This document shows, in pieces, positions 37,098 through 48,864 of a stretch of DNA of 64,000 bases. Positions within the stretch are counted from its first letter, which is position 1, and each line of letters begins with the position of its first letter. The stretch is from NCBI GenBank assembly GCA_026261815.1, contig JAMPIT010000493.1, positions 2,135,001 through 2,199,000 of the forward strand. Reading direction: 5' to 3'. This DNA is from Monarcha castaneiventris obscurior (lineage: Eukaryota > Chordata > Aves > Passeriformes > Monarchidae). Made by a program: the position numbers and the translations under genes. Below the pieces are notes generated by a model, which saw nothing but the letters and a program-made list of their open reading frames with translations, was not told where the DNA came from and did not search any database.

Positions 37098-38727
37098 ATG
37101 TAATACTGGTCTAGAATGTGTGGAGTTCAGGGAAAACCAGGTAGTGTCACAATGCTCAAATCCAGGTTTGATTTATGGTTTTGTTTTAAGAGTCGTGTTT
37201 GGCTCCTAGGCTGTGAAACTCCTCTCTGTTGGATGCTGCTGTAAATCAGCCTCAGCTCATGAAACGGTAATTCTGACTCAGTTGTCACTCGGACGATCTT
37301 GTAATGCCAAAAGCACATTAGTTGTTTGCACTCAACATTACTTAGAGCTTTAGGCATATTTCCATAGTTCACTGGTTTGGTAGCAGTCTTCAAATACACA
37401 AAGGGCTGCTGCAAGGAGAATTAGAGTAATCATCTGTGCTGGGAGTGGGAAGTTTGCATAAACTGTAGCAAAAGGGCACTGGGAAAACCTAATTCTAGGT
37501 CTCCCTTATGCCTGCATTTAGTGAGTGCGTTAGCAAGGTTGGTGTTTGTCCCTGGAGAGAGGCTTTGTCAGCAGTGGCAGAGCTGTAGCTGATGTTGTTT
37601 TGGGACAGAAGAAGCAGACACAGTCTCTGGAGGTTACTGCCAGCTGGTATTTTTGCTATGAGACTGCACCTGTAAGTGGAATAGTGCCCTGGTTCATGTT
37701 TTTCCAGTCTTTAAATGGTCCAAGGGGATTGAATTATTCTGATACACTCACACGACATTAAAGGCCAATTTGTGACTGCCCACTTGCAACTCTTAAGCCA
37801 GGGTACAAATCTAGTAATGAACTAGGGGAGAAATGAAAGTCTAGATTTTTAATTTATCCCCAAAATGAAAGTAAACACAGAAGACCAGTAAGCTGAGCAA
37901 GAATGGTGGAACCTAAGAAAACTGTGGTATACAACATCAGCAGTTCTCTGGGGTGTTTATCCTATTGCTGAGTACAGTGATTTGTGTGGATTTGTTAATT
38001 TTTCAGGTTTTACACAGGAGTATCATCAGCAATTCAGCTCTGGGCCTTAGTTTGGCGGGTGTCCAGTTCTATATGGTGCTCGTGGTTCTGTGGAAGTAGA
38101 ATTTGCTCACAGAATGTGTTTAGGAGCATGTCAATATGTTATGAGCAGTTGAGTTCAGAGCACCTCAGTGCCATCAGGTATTTATGGGTTGTTTTATATG
38201 TGCTGCCCTTAAAGTGCTGTTTCTTCTGCTTTCAGTTCAAACTAAACGGGGAGGTCAAACATCATCTTGCTATTTTACACTGCTGTCCTGACTTAAAACA
38301 GGAGTACACAACCGAAAAAAAGCAAAGAAGTTCCAGTTTTCAAGCCAATGGCGAGCTAAGTTGGTGATGGCTTAGTCAAATTTTTACTAAGTGAATCAGA
38401 AAACAAATTGAAAAATAACTGATTTTTCTGGATGTGCAAAACTGCACAAGTTTATATTGTCATTGGAAGAATTGTGGAACCCTTTTTTCCTGAATGAATA
38501 TGTTAGATTGGTTGGTATGAATGAGTAGGATCATATTTTGATTGCTATGTCCACATAAAGAATATTAAAATCTTGAGTAAATTTAATATAGTACTTCAGA
38601 ATCTCAGATTTTTGCTTACTTTTTAATCTCAAAGTACTAATCTGAGACAGTTCTGAAATAATATTTTTTTGTTTGTATGTTGTAATTACCGGGTAATCAG
38701 TTTCACTTTTTTTTTTGTTTCTCCTGA

Positions 38728-38750
38728 TTTTATTTATTTATTTATTTATC
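38728..38750. repeat. (TTTA)n microsatellite
   Basis: About five consecutive TTTA units within B3GNTL1 intron 1. Confidence 0.9.
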
Positions 38751-40045
38751 TCTCTAAAACACAAGTCAAAGGCCTGCTTTGCTTAAAATTTCTGAGAGAT
38801 TTTGTCCTGCTTCTTTTAAGAACTGTTCCATCATCCTGCCAAAAATCAGGAGGTTCATTCATTTTAGATGTTTGCTATTTTCTATGGCTGTGAAATGTTT
38901 TTAATCATTGTGCCCTACACAAGAATGGGCTGTACCTGTGTGTACACCCTTTAGTGTCCAAAAATCTGCCCTCTCATGTGTGCACCTGTGTGTATTTGCA
39001 TGATGTACATGTGTTCACACATCACTAAATCGTGAATAATTAAATTTCAGTATCCCAGTATTTTGTTTCTTGGGATTCTCGCCTGCTCACAATAGGAACA
39101 AATCCTCTCTTTCTTCCAGCCATGCATTTGTGGTTACCCCACATTTTAAGCTGTGTTTCTAGGGACTTCTTGAAATGTCCCATGGGACTCGTTATGAGTT
39201 CCTTAGGCCCCTGAGTTCCCCATCTCTAAGTAATTTTTACAGGTACAGACCTGGGCTGTCCCTTTGCAAACACAGCCAGTGTATCACTGGGCTGATTTCT
39301 CAGGCCCTTACATTCTGTGAAGGAAATGTGTTCTGTTTTGAGACACTGAAAGAATTTTGGGGGTTGTTGGCTTTTTAGGGAGAGTTAGAACAGTGGTAAC
39401 TGAACAGATAAAGCCCTCCTCTCTGGTTTCTAACCAATTTTAAAATATTTCAGGTATGTTTTCCTGCTTTGTGCACATCTGAACCACGAGGCTGTAGGAG
39501 GAAAGCCTGCAGCTGGAATGGCAGAGTATGAAACTACATCACAGATCAACTTCTAATGTGCTTTAGAGCAGTTGTTAGGTGGAATAATTTTTAAAAACTT
39601 GGCTAGAGCCGAAGGGTCCAGCTGTGTATATGAGCATCTCCAATTAGGCTTGAAAGGAAATTGGTGAAAAGATGTTTTAATGGAAGGCAAAAGTGAGGAG
39701 TGCCTTAAGAAAGGCAGGAACACTAGAAACAGGTTATGGTGATGGTACAGATGTTTCATTAGTGGGTTTGGTTCAGTGGTCTCTCCTGTTTCCTTGGACT
39801 TCTACCAAAAACCATCTTGTGGAACTTAAAATAATTTAAAAAGAAGCTTGATAGAGAAGAAAACAATTCATATATTTATAATGAAAATAAAGGTTCTTCG
39901 CCTACTTTCATATTTTTAAGATGCATTTTTTGGTGAAAGTTCATTTCAGAAGGATCTGCTACTTCTCCTTTTTAATAAATATACTGTAAGTAAACAAAAA
40001 TATGCTTCCTGACGTGCATGTGGATCTTTGTTTGTTTTTTTGTAG

Positions 40046-40162
40046 TCTATCATTGTGCCTGTTCACAACAGTGAACGCTGGTTAGATGAATGCTTAAAGT
40101 CAGTTTGGGAACAAGATTTTAAAGGAACCATGGAGCTGTCAATTTTTAATGATGCCAGTAAG
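40046..40162 (+). CDS. B3GNTL1: B3GNTL1, coding exon 2: GT2 nucleotide-binding start
   Basis: 39 codons, phase 0 at both ends, between a TTTTTTGTAG acceptor and a GTGAGT donor. The product begins [20 protein letters not shown] and ends [11 protein letters not shown]. The P-V-H-N turn and following helix (WLDECL.S), with the strand ending in N-D-A-S, are the classical GT2 (GT-A fold) UDP-sugar binding elements. The aspartate of NDAS is expected to contact the uracil. Close similarity to human B3GNTL1 (GTMELS.FNDASKD is shared) was recognised from memory. Confidence 0.96.
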
Positions 40163-40280
40163 GTGAGTTTCAGACCTTCTTTAAAATGCTATCCATGTCA
40201 GTACTGTCTCTGACAAGAATTTTTGGTTCACTTCACCATACAAATTAAAATAGCTGCATCTGTGTCATTATTTTTTCTAG

Positions 40281-40380
40281 GATGGTTCAGCTGAAATAAT
40301 TGAAAAATGGAAGACCAAGTTGGAAGAAGTTGGTGTTTCAGTCATCATTGGAAACAATGATTCCTCTCAGCCTCGGGGCG
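40281..40380 (+). CDS. B3GNTL1: B3GNTL1, coding exon 3
   Basis: 100-bp exon, phase 0 at the start and phase 1 at the end, acceptor TTTTTTCTAG and donor GTATGT. The product reads [19 protein letters not shown], then [14 protein letters not shown]. It continues NDASK|DGS from exon 2 with only a 118-bp intron between. It supplies the second helix (IIEKW...LE) and second strand (VIIG) of the Rossmann-like half. SQPRG corresponds to the loop before the conserved G-A-KN-A helix, matching SPRGVG in the human protein. Confidence 0.96.
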
Positions 40381-43300
40381 GTATGTAGATTAATTGTGAT
40401 TTTGTGAGAGTTTGGTTCTTATTGCAGGCACCTTCTGATTTTTAGGTTGAAAAGTGTCTTTGCAGCCATTCGCACTGCAATGGAAAAAAAACCCCATTGT
40501 TTTCTAGAGCTCTGAAAACTCATTCCAGTTTGAATTTGGCCCTGTTGGTTTGGGCTCTGCAGAATTTGTTTATATGTTCAAGGAAAGAAGAACTTGGCTT
40601 AGTGCTTGTGTGCTCTACTCTGCAAAAGCAAAAGAATTTTGTTTAATTGTAGTATACACAATGTTGTTAATGCTTACAATTTTACTGTGGCTTTCTGATA
40701 TCTGATTTATCTCCAGGAGATGGATTTTTAGAATAAAAGAAATTAAAAATTTCTTGCATAAAGATTTTAAAAGTAAATGCGTATCATTCAGTCTAGTAAA
40801 ATAGACCCTGAAATAGAGAACAAATACCTTTTTGATATTGCTTCAATGATCACATCAAAACAGAGATTTCAGAAGTTTTGATGTGAGCTAAAACCTCTCA
40901 CTAGAGTCCTAAGTATTCACTCAAAGGGCTAAACCAATGTTTAGTGAGCTGCCAGGCAGGTGAATGATGTGATCCCCTATTCATTTGCATGCTAATATGA
41001 ATCACACCTACTGCAGGATATTACAGACAAATCTCTTTTTAATTTTGCTTGTTTTGGTTGGTTTATGTTTAGGGGGTTTGAGCACAAAAGCTTCCTAAAA
41101 TGTGAAATAGAAATAAAAGTCAGTTGGTTTTTGAAGCAACTGTTGTTGAGTGACAGTAAAGTTGGAAGGCTGCGTCTCTGTTCTGAGAAGGGCAGCAGGA
41201 CGAAGGAAGAAGTGTGCTCACATTTTGTGTGGGAGCTGTGTAACCAATTCCTGTCATTCTGAACTTTGTCATGATGAGTAGAGAGGTAGGACTGGGTAGT
41301 CTGGTTCCAGACTTGTGACTTTGACGTTAACCTCACTTAAAAGTCACACTTTGGAAACACTGTAACACACAATTTGTACAGTTTCTGTTTTTTCACTAAA
41401 TGTCCTGTTTGAAGTGTAAGGAAACTCGGGCTTGTCACAGTCTCCTCAAAATGATCTTATGCAAAAGCCCAGTTCTGTTTCAGGAAGTTTAATTTTCATC
41501 CCCTGTTGAGAGGCAAATAAATTGGGAGTTTGTGCACTGAAGTCATCTGCAACCTGGTATAGGCCCCTGGCCTATTTACTGTCATTTCTCCTGACTGTAG
41601 GCTTTACATCTGTTTTTAAATAGTTGTCAGACATAGCAATACTGAAGTAACACAGCATAACCCTTACTATAAATATTTTTAGTATTTTAATACCTCTAGC
41701 ATGAACTGGTGTTGTTTTGACAGTGCAGCGTGTAATATTAGAACTATTGGGCTGCTAATGACAAAAGGCAGACAAGGTTTTTAGAGGGAATTTTTCTCTT
41801 CTGGGCAATTGATACAGCTGGAGTTGAGCAATGTCGAGAATTACTTGTAATCCTGTAACTTTGCTCCTTTTTTCTCCCCCTTCCACTATTTCAAAACTGA
41901 CTTCTTTTAGGAGTTGATGATCAAGGAACTAAGTAGGTTACAATTTCTTAAATCAAAGAATAATCCCACAGGTTGTTAATTCTGATACTTAAGATAGTTA
42001 GTAATGTTTTTGTTAATACCATGGTGTTGTGTAACATATTTTCCATTTTTTTAAACATTTGCTATGCCTCAAGTCTTGTTCCTGCTAGAGTGTTGTATCA
42101 ATTGTGTATAAACTAGTTTTTAGTTTGCCAGAACACACAAGCAGGATGGGTTTTTTTCTATTAGAATTCTGACATCTGTTCACCTTTGCACTTCAGGAAA
42201 CTGAACCTAAAACTGAATTCCAGTTGTGAACTCCATTGTGCCATTAGGGATATGTCAGTTTATTTCTTGGTTTAGGATGCATTTGTTGGTGTTGGGGTTG
42301 CTGGAGACTGAACAGACCTTTAATAAATTGGTGGTGGGTTTAATAAATAGCTGTGCACTATTTAAATAACAGTGTGAAATGCAGAGTTCTGCTAAAAAAC
42401 AAACCCATTCATGTGGAAGACACTCTCAGGTCACCATTAAAATGAGGACATCTGTACTTCATGGTTGTTAAATTTTAGAAGCAGGTTACTTGAAATCCAT
42501 AGTAGTTGTTTGCTTTTGGTGATTTACATTTATTATGTTAAGGACTAGGTACAACTGGAAGGAGTCTTGCCTTTAGAAGAAGATGCTTTGGTACAGAAAC
42601 AATGTACTAGTCAGGCTTCACATCTTCAACTATTTACACAAGATTAGGATTTATTTCTAATTCTTTTCTAACATGTAAAAGAAAGGGGGGGAACCTAGGA
42701 AAAAAGAAAGGGTCACTTGCCTAAAAAAAGGAAACCCTTTTCTTTCCAAGAGTGAGGAATGTTAATATCTCACTGAGGCTTAAGTTTTTACGGCTGTAAC
42801 CATGGTAACAGGCTCTTTTCACCAAGTAAGCAGGCCTTACAAAACTCAGAGACCTGGCACAAACATTTCATTTTGTTCAGTAGAGTAATATTAAAGAAAT
42901 TTTTTTACTCATGCCAAACACAGAATTAGTTGTGGTGAAAGAATTTTTAATACCTAGTTTCTTCTATGGGGAGTTATATTTGTCTTCCTAATAATTTAAA
43001 AAATATGTGTATTTTCTTCTTTGTCTTTCCTCTAAAAGGTATCTGGTATATGGATATCTTCAGGATGGTTTCTGTCTTAAACACAGCAAGAAATCTTTTC
43101 CAACTCTTTCTCATAACAAATACTAGATATTTCCTGATTTTATTCCAAGTGGTTTATTTGAAAATGAGATCTGAAATATTTCATGGAGCTCATGGAGTAA
43201 TATAATTGCCACCTTGTAGTTGCCTTTAAGTCTCCTTCACTCTTTTCTTACATTTTTAATTCTGTGTAATTCATCATTGTCTACTGAAGGTTGGTGAAAT

Positions 43301-45357
43301 ATTTGAGTGTGTTAATGACAGCACTGAAATGTAAGTCCAGGCTGCTTTACAGCTGGGATGGCTTCTGATAGTACTGATGTATTTGATGTTGGGCAGATTT
43401 AATTCTGTTCTTGTTTTTGTGCTGTTCTTTTATCTCTTGCTTTCCTAGGGCCCTCCACAGAACTGGGGTTTTGCTGCTTTGGCATGTCCAGACCTGTTGA
43501 CTTACATCAGTTGTTTCCCACTAAAACTGCTCATGCCAGGATCCAGCTCTGCTGCTGTGGCAGCTCTTGCCTTTGCCAGCTGCTTTTTTGCTGCCAGTAG
43601 GAAGGAGACTGAGAGTTACTGTATATATGAGATTAGATATTCACAGGTCTGTAAAAGGTACTATGTAAATATCCTGTAGAATAATAAATCCAGAAAACCC
43701 ACGTCAAAGAGAAGTTAAGGTGAGGATTAAAGTACATAAATAAAAATAACCCATTTATAAGGAAGAGCCTTTATTAGCAGTGTTCTGGTGGTAGTTGACA
43801 TAATGTTCCTTGGAGGCAGTAAGAAATGCAGCCATAAGTCTTTTCCTGTACTTGGACAGCTCAGCAAAACAGCCCAGGAGCACGTGCAGTACAACTAAGG
43901 GAACCTTTGAGCCCAGTTAAATTTGTTTCCTGAGCAAACTTGTATCACATAAAAAGATAAGAGAGTTACAGTACTCTGCTTTTTTTTCAAATGCAAAATC
44001 AGAAACTTTATGGATAATATTATTTAAAATTATTCTGCTCCACTTCATGGTGAGATTTTTTGGCTTTACATTTCCAGTTTTCCCGCTAAAGAGTAAAAAC
44101 CCTACAGTATTGCATGTCTTCACATCATTTGTTTTGCAGGTCAGGGTGATCTTGCTGGATTCCCTGACTTGGTTCCATAAATACTTCAAAGAAAGCTGAA
44201 GTGTTACATATGTGACCAAGTAGAATTCATACAGCATTTTTCAGACTAACACTGGATATAGTGTGGTCTTTTTTTATAATGCTGCCCAGGGCAAGAACTC
44301 AGAGGTCAGAATGTTCTTAGGGACACCTTGTCTACCTGCAAAAATGACCCCAGGTAGGCACTCCTACCTTGTGGATGTATTTCAGAGGTGAACTGAGTTC
44401 ATCCTGCTGCTGGTTGCTGCAGTCCTATCCTTACCCTCAGCTGTGGATTCCTGCTCCTTCCTATTTTTCTGGTTCTGCCATTTGTTTGATCCTCCAGAAC
44501 TGTCATCTGCTTCAGAAATTAAGCTGACAAAAGATTTTTCTTCTTTGGTTCAGCTTCCTGAAATGAATGGGTTGGTAAAAAGATTCAGCACATGTAGGGG
44601 GGTCAGAAACTAAGAGACCCTAGATGCCAGTGCTGTCATTTGTCTGAAGTGACATTTCAGGGTGATCTCCCACTGATGATACAACATGTTATGGTATAAA
44701 TAAGCCCCCTTTGTGCTCCATGTATGTATCTAATAAATAAGCCTGCTTTGCCTCCCCTCTGCATTACACATGCCATTACATAAATGGCACATGAAGGTTT
44801 TGTATTTGCAAAATTATACTTAACAAGCACCAAGGAACAGAACTTTCCCTGAGTCCTTCTCATAGCTTGGTCCCCTGATGGGAAGAACAGCAGTTTCTGG
44901 TTCCTTCTCTGCCTCCTTTATGATTTGTTGGTATTTGTTAGGACTTAAAAGATGAATGTATGTACAGCTAAGGGTTTTCAGCATCTGCTCTTTGCAAGGA
45001 GTTGGGCTGGGTGACCTTTAAAGGTCCCTTCCAGCCCAAACCATTCTGTGGTTCTACAAGCTAAGGTTCTGGATATAAAACCTTCAAGACACACGTTCCA
45101 TATTATGTCTTTGTGGAGGGCTAGCAAAGGCAGTCTTATTCTACTTGATTGTAGAATTCTTGTACTCAGAGAAGATGACTGACATAGGCATCCTATTTAA
45201 ACATTCACAAATTACCTTGCTTTAAATATGGGAAAATTGGGCCCTTTATGTGATACTGATTTTTGTGTTTTCTTTCATCTGTTCCTCACTGTGTTAAGAT
45301 TTTAAAAGATACAACAGCAAAAACTTCCCCATATTTTTATCTTTGCTTTCTCAACAG
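40381..45357 (+). other. B3GNTL1: B3GNTL1 intron 3
   Basis: 5-kb intron between coding exons 3 and 4. It holds a CR1 3'-end fragment near 44985-45060 and otherwise unremarkable AT-leaning sequence. Frames such as those at 41065-41262 and 42966-43205 have no recognised domain. Confidence 0.85.
44985..45060 (+). mobile_element. CR1 LINE 3' tail fragment
   Basis: GGAGTTGGGCTGGGTGACCT, TTAAAGGTCCCTTCCAGCCC and AAACCATTCTGTGGTTCTAC form a diverged but clear plus-strand CR1 terminus in B3GNTL1 intron 3. Confidence 0.9.
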
Positions 45358-45422
45358 TTGGATTTGCTAAAAATCAAGCAGTGATTCAGAGCTCAGGAAC
45401 CTATCTCTGCTTTCTGGATTCA
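45358..45422 (+). CDS. B3GNTL1: B3GNTL1, coding exon 4: start of the DXD motif
   Basis: 65-bp exon, acceptor TTTCTCAACAG and donor GTAAGT, phase 1 at the start and phase 0 at the end. The product is (V)GFAKNQAVIQSSGTYLCFLDS. G-A-KN-A is the GT2 motif contacting the nucleotide sugar, and GTYLCFLDS is the strand leading into the metal-binding acidic motif. The junction with exon 3 restores the valine of RGVGFAKN, which supports both splice sites. Confidence 0.96.
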
Positions 45423-48400
45423 GTAAGTTAATGCTTTTTGTCTAACTTGGCTCTGTCAGTATAATTCTTTCCTTTTTAATTGAGTTGTTGGTTTGCTGAA
45501 AGACAAGCTGATTAAAGGTGTTTGGTTGTTAAATGTGCTGGTTACTATTTATGGCTGTAAAGTTCTATTCCAACCTGTAGAAAGCCTTACATCATTCTTT
45601 GATTATATCAGATTTCACAAGCTGTAGTGAACAGGACTGGGCAAGGTTGGTATTTAGGTGTTTCCAGGATTTTTCTTTCCCACATTCTTCAGCAAATTGT
45701 ATTGATGAGAAACTAAGAGCTAATCCACTGGCTTTTTGATGCAAAATAGGAGAGGTCTCACCTTCCACCTTGAATTTTGATTTTTCCTGTCCTTTGTTGG
45801 ATATCTTCTGTGAAGCCATTCAGCTCACTAACCCACAGATAAGGATCTCGCTTTGTGCAGCTGAATATGCAGGGAGTGGTTTCACAAAGGTGTCCAGCTG
45901 AGCTGAGGAGTGGGGCCATGTGCTGGGAGCAGGCAAGAAGAGCAGGACCTTCAAGGCTCACTGATCACCTGAATCACTGTAATTTCACCTGAAGATTGAT
46001 TTTTTTTTCCCCTCTGAATTGGAACTGAACTAAGGGTTAGGGTAGTACAGGATGAACTGGCTGCTGACAGGGTTGGTTTTCAGATAAAATTCAACTTAGT
46101 ATTATGATTGTCTGTGCTTGTTAAAAAGTGTTGTGAGAGCAGGTATGTGAACTCTACAGCCTTTCTCAGGTTTTAAAATTAGGGAAATCTTTCAGTTTGC
46201 AGACTCCACTTGCTTTGTCAGCTAGATGGAAGAATATTTTTTTGTTCATATGTTAAAATTTTGTGATTTTTGTGATAGTTTGTTAGTCAGTGATGCTATT
46301 TACATAATTAAAAAAAAAAAAAAAAACTTAGTTATGATTTGCAAAGTTTGGGTATTCCAGGCTTGGACAGATACCACATTGCATTCTAGGGAGTCTGTAG
46401 GATGAGGAATGTGTGTACTTGAGCTGGCTGAAGTTTGCTGGGCCCATGTGTACATCAGTGAGAAATTAATCTGTCCTTGTCCCATGGAGCTTCATATCTT
46501 CTGTCTCAAATACGTATAGCATGATGTACTGAAGTAAATTATGGGTTAGTCTCTCTTTTCAGTCCAGACAGCTCTAGTAGTTTGTAAATCACTAGGAAAT
46601 CAAGTTCTCTAAATGAAGTTGATTCGTATTTTTATAGTGATTCTTCAGAATTCTCGATTGGTTATGTACCATATATTAAACATCTTCATGCTACTGTGTT
46701 GTTTCTATTGGCTGACTAATTATTGCAGGGAAACAAAACATCAGGGAAGCAAATTCAAATTATTAAGGTAATGATATTGTATTTCTGCAATATTATCATT
46801 GGCATAAGTTTATATTTAATATTAATAAGAATTACTTGGAGTTGAGGATTTTATGATTTACAATGTGGATAAGCTTAGGAGAAGTTACCAAGATTTTCTG
46901 TTCTATGCATTTCTATTCCTCCTTCAAATCAGAGGCATTCTGGACTACCAGAAGCCTAATCTTTCTACAAAAGAAATATTAAATGCCTGGCATTACTTAA
47001 ATGTATTTTCTACTGTCTCTCCTTGTGACTACCATGTTTTGCTGTAAACAGACCGGAGAAAATAAAATGGATGTGGAAACTGCTCCAAGTCCAGAAGTTG
47101 CTCAGTGTTTTGTCTGTAGTTAGCAAATGTTGTGTGATAATAGCTGGAACACAGATGTTGCCAGCTGTTTAACAGCTCTGCTTCCACACACCACCTACCT
47201 TCTTCATTTCAGTCACCAATCCAGTATGCAGCTCTCTAGGAAGGAATGTTGATATCAGCCTTTTGGAATGTGCTGCAGTAATGCCAAGGAATTGACCTTC
47301 AGAAGCACAGCCACAATTTCAGGTTTGCTACAGGTGGATGTGGAGAGGAGTGGGGCTGGGGCTGCAGTTTGTGCACATTACTAATTGCTGGAGAAATACA
47401 TCCGTGGCTTTTAGTGCATTCCTTTGTCTTCTCTGAGTGAAATGAATGGATGAGCATATTTGGGAGCATCTTTGGAAGTTCTGTTTCCAGCTAGACTGTT
47501 TTTGCTTGCCATTCCAGCTGGAGTCAAGCTGCTTGTGTTATGTCTCTCAACACAGATTTGTGAGGATAACAAACTGGGAAGAAATGTAGAAAAAAAAAAG
47601 GTTACAGATCTCAGAACTGTCAGAATTTGATCAGCCTTTTCTAGTATGAAGTGGCAGCTGTTTGACTAACAGCTATTGTGGAGTTTTTTTACTGTGGTTG
47701 TTGTTACAGATTTCACCTCCAAGTTACTGAGGCCTTTTTTCCCCTCTGGGAAAACAAGTAGAAAAATTGAAGATACTTACAAATGTTTTCACATATAACA
47801 TTTATAGTATGGGAAAATGAGAGCTAATTTTGCAAATACACTTCACTGTTAGCTTTTCTTCTTCAAATTGTCTCTAGTTATGACTTTATTTACCAGTTTC
47901 ATTGTACTGTAGCTGTAGTTTGTCAGTTCTCTGGGGCGGTGCCATCTTTGTTAGAAGCATTTACCCAGTTGTAGCACAGCACAACTCTTCCACTAAAAAT
48001 TCTGCTTTGAACTGCTGTTTTCATTGACGTGCACATAAACATGCCTCTACTTGTCTGAAACTGTATTTCTTTAAAAAGGATCATGCTTTCATTTCATCCT
48101 AATCATCTGTGTAGTTTCCAATTATTTCAGGTTTATTCAATGTGTTGTTGGAGAGCTCCTGACTGTTAAAGAAGAAACATAAAAACGTGTCCTTTTTTGA
48201 CCTGCAGTGTTTCAAACCCAGTCGTATTCACTTGAGTCCTTGACGTGCTTGTTTTAATCTTTGGAAAGCCTCTGTTGGCCATGTGTCACAATTTCAGAGA
48301 TTCTCAGGCAGCTCAAAGATGTGACTCTAAACCATGTTGCCACTGTGTCACTGCTTGCTAATAGTCAAAAATGCCTTGGGGACACAGATAAATTTTATTC

Positions 48401-48760
48401 ACCAGAAGTGAGGGTGAGCCACACCACATTTGTCATTCCATGATGGAATTGGCAGCTGCTGACCTGTGCCTTTCGTTTGTGAGATTTGTTTGTATGATTT
48501 AAGTTGGGAATGGTGATTCTTAGTTAAAGAAATTGCATGTGTTCCTTGAGGTTCAAGTGCAAACCTACCTCGTTGAGGGTAATTTCTGATGGCCTTGGAG
48601 GAAGGTGGTTGGACCTTCACTAGCCAGATGTGGTAGATGTGTCAGGCACATTCAGTTATAAACTGCTTGTTTTCTGTGACCTCCTGGGTTTGGAAGCATG
48701 GATTTCCTCTTAGTTGCCATTATGCATTACAGGCAGTAATAAACTTCTGAAATATTCCTC

Positions 48761-48864
48761 CTTTCTTTCAAATTAACATCTGTGTTTCTTAGGAAATGAC
48801 GATGTGATCAAGTCTGATCACATCTTCATTTCCTAAGAAACACAGACGTTAATTTGAAAGGAAA
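48761..48864. repeat. Long near-perfect inverted repeat (50-nt arms, 4-nt loop)
   Basis: Left arm 48761-48810 and right arm 48815-48864 flank the loop AGTC. The left core AGGAAATGACGATGTGATCA pairs with TGATCACATCTTCATTTCCT on the right with one mismatch. Further out, TTCAAATTAACATCTGTGTT pairs with AACACAGACGTTAATTTGAA with one mismatch. Apart from the outermost few bases the arms match almost perfectly. The right arm's outer end (GAAAGGAAATA) can also pair with TATTTCCTTTC at 48878-48888. Confidence 0.95.

Larger units (their letters stand above)
36549..40045 (+). other. B3GNTL1: B3GNTL1 intron 1
   Basis: 3.5-kb intron. Its first 200 bases are the tail of the CpG-rich block, followed by about 330 bases of almost pure TA/TATG repeat (36771-37097) and then ordinary AT-leaning sequence with a short TTTA microsatellite at 38728-38750. 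No other exon recognised. Confidence 0.85.

Noticed and set aside
46030..46055. TTAGGG-like telomeric motif (AAGGGTTAGGGTAG)
   Set aside because: Fewer than two repeat units, so not an interstitial telomere.
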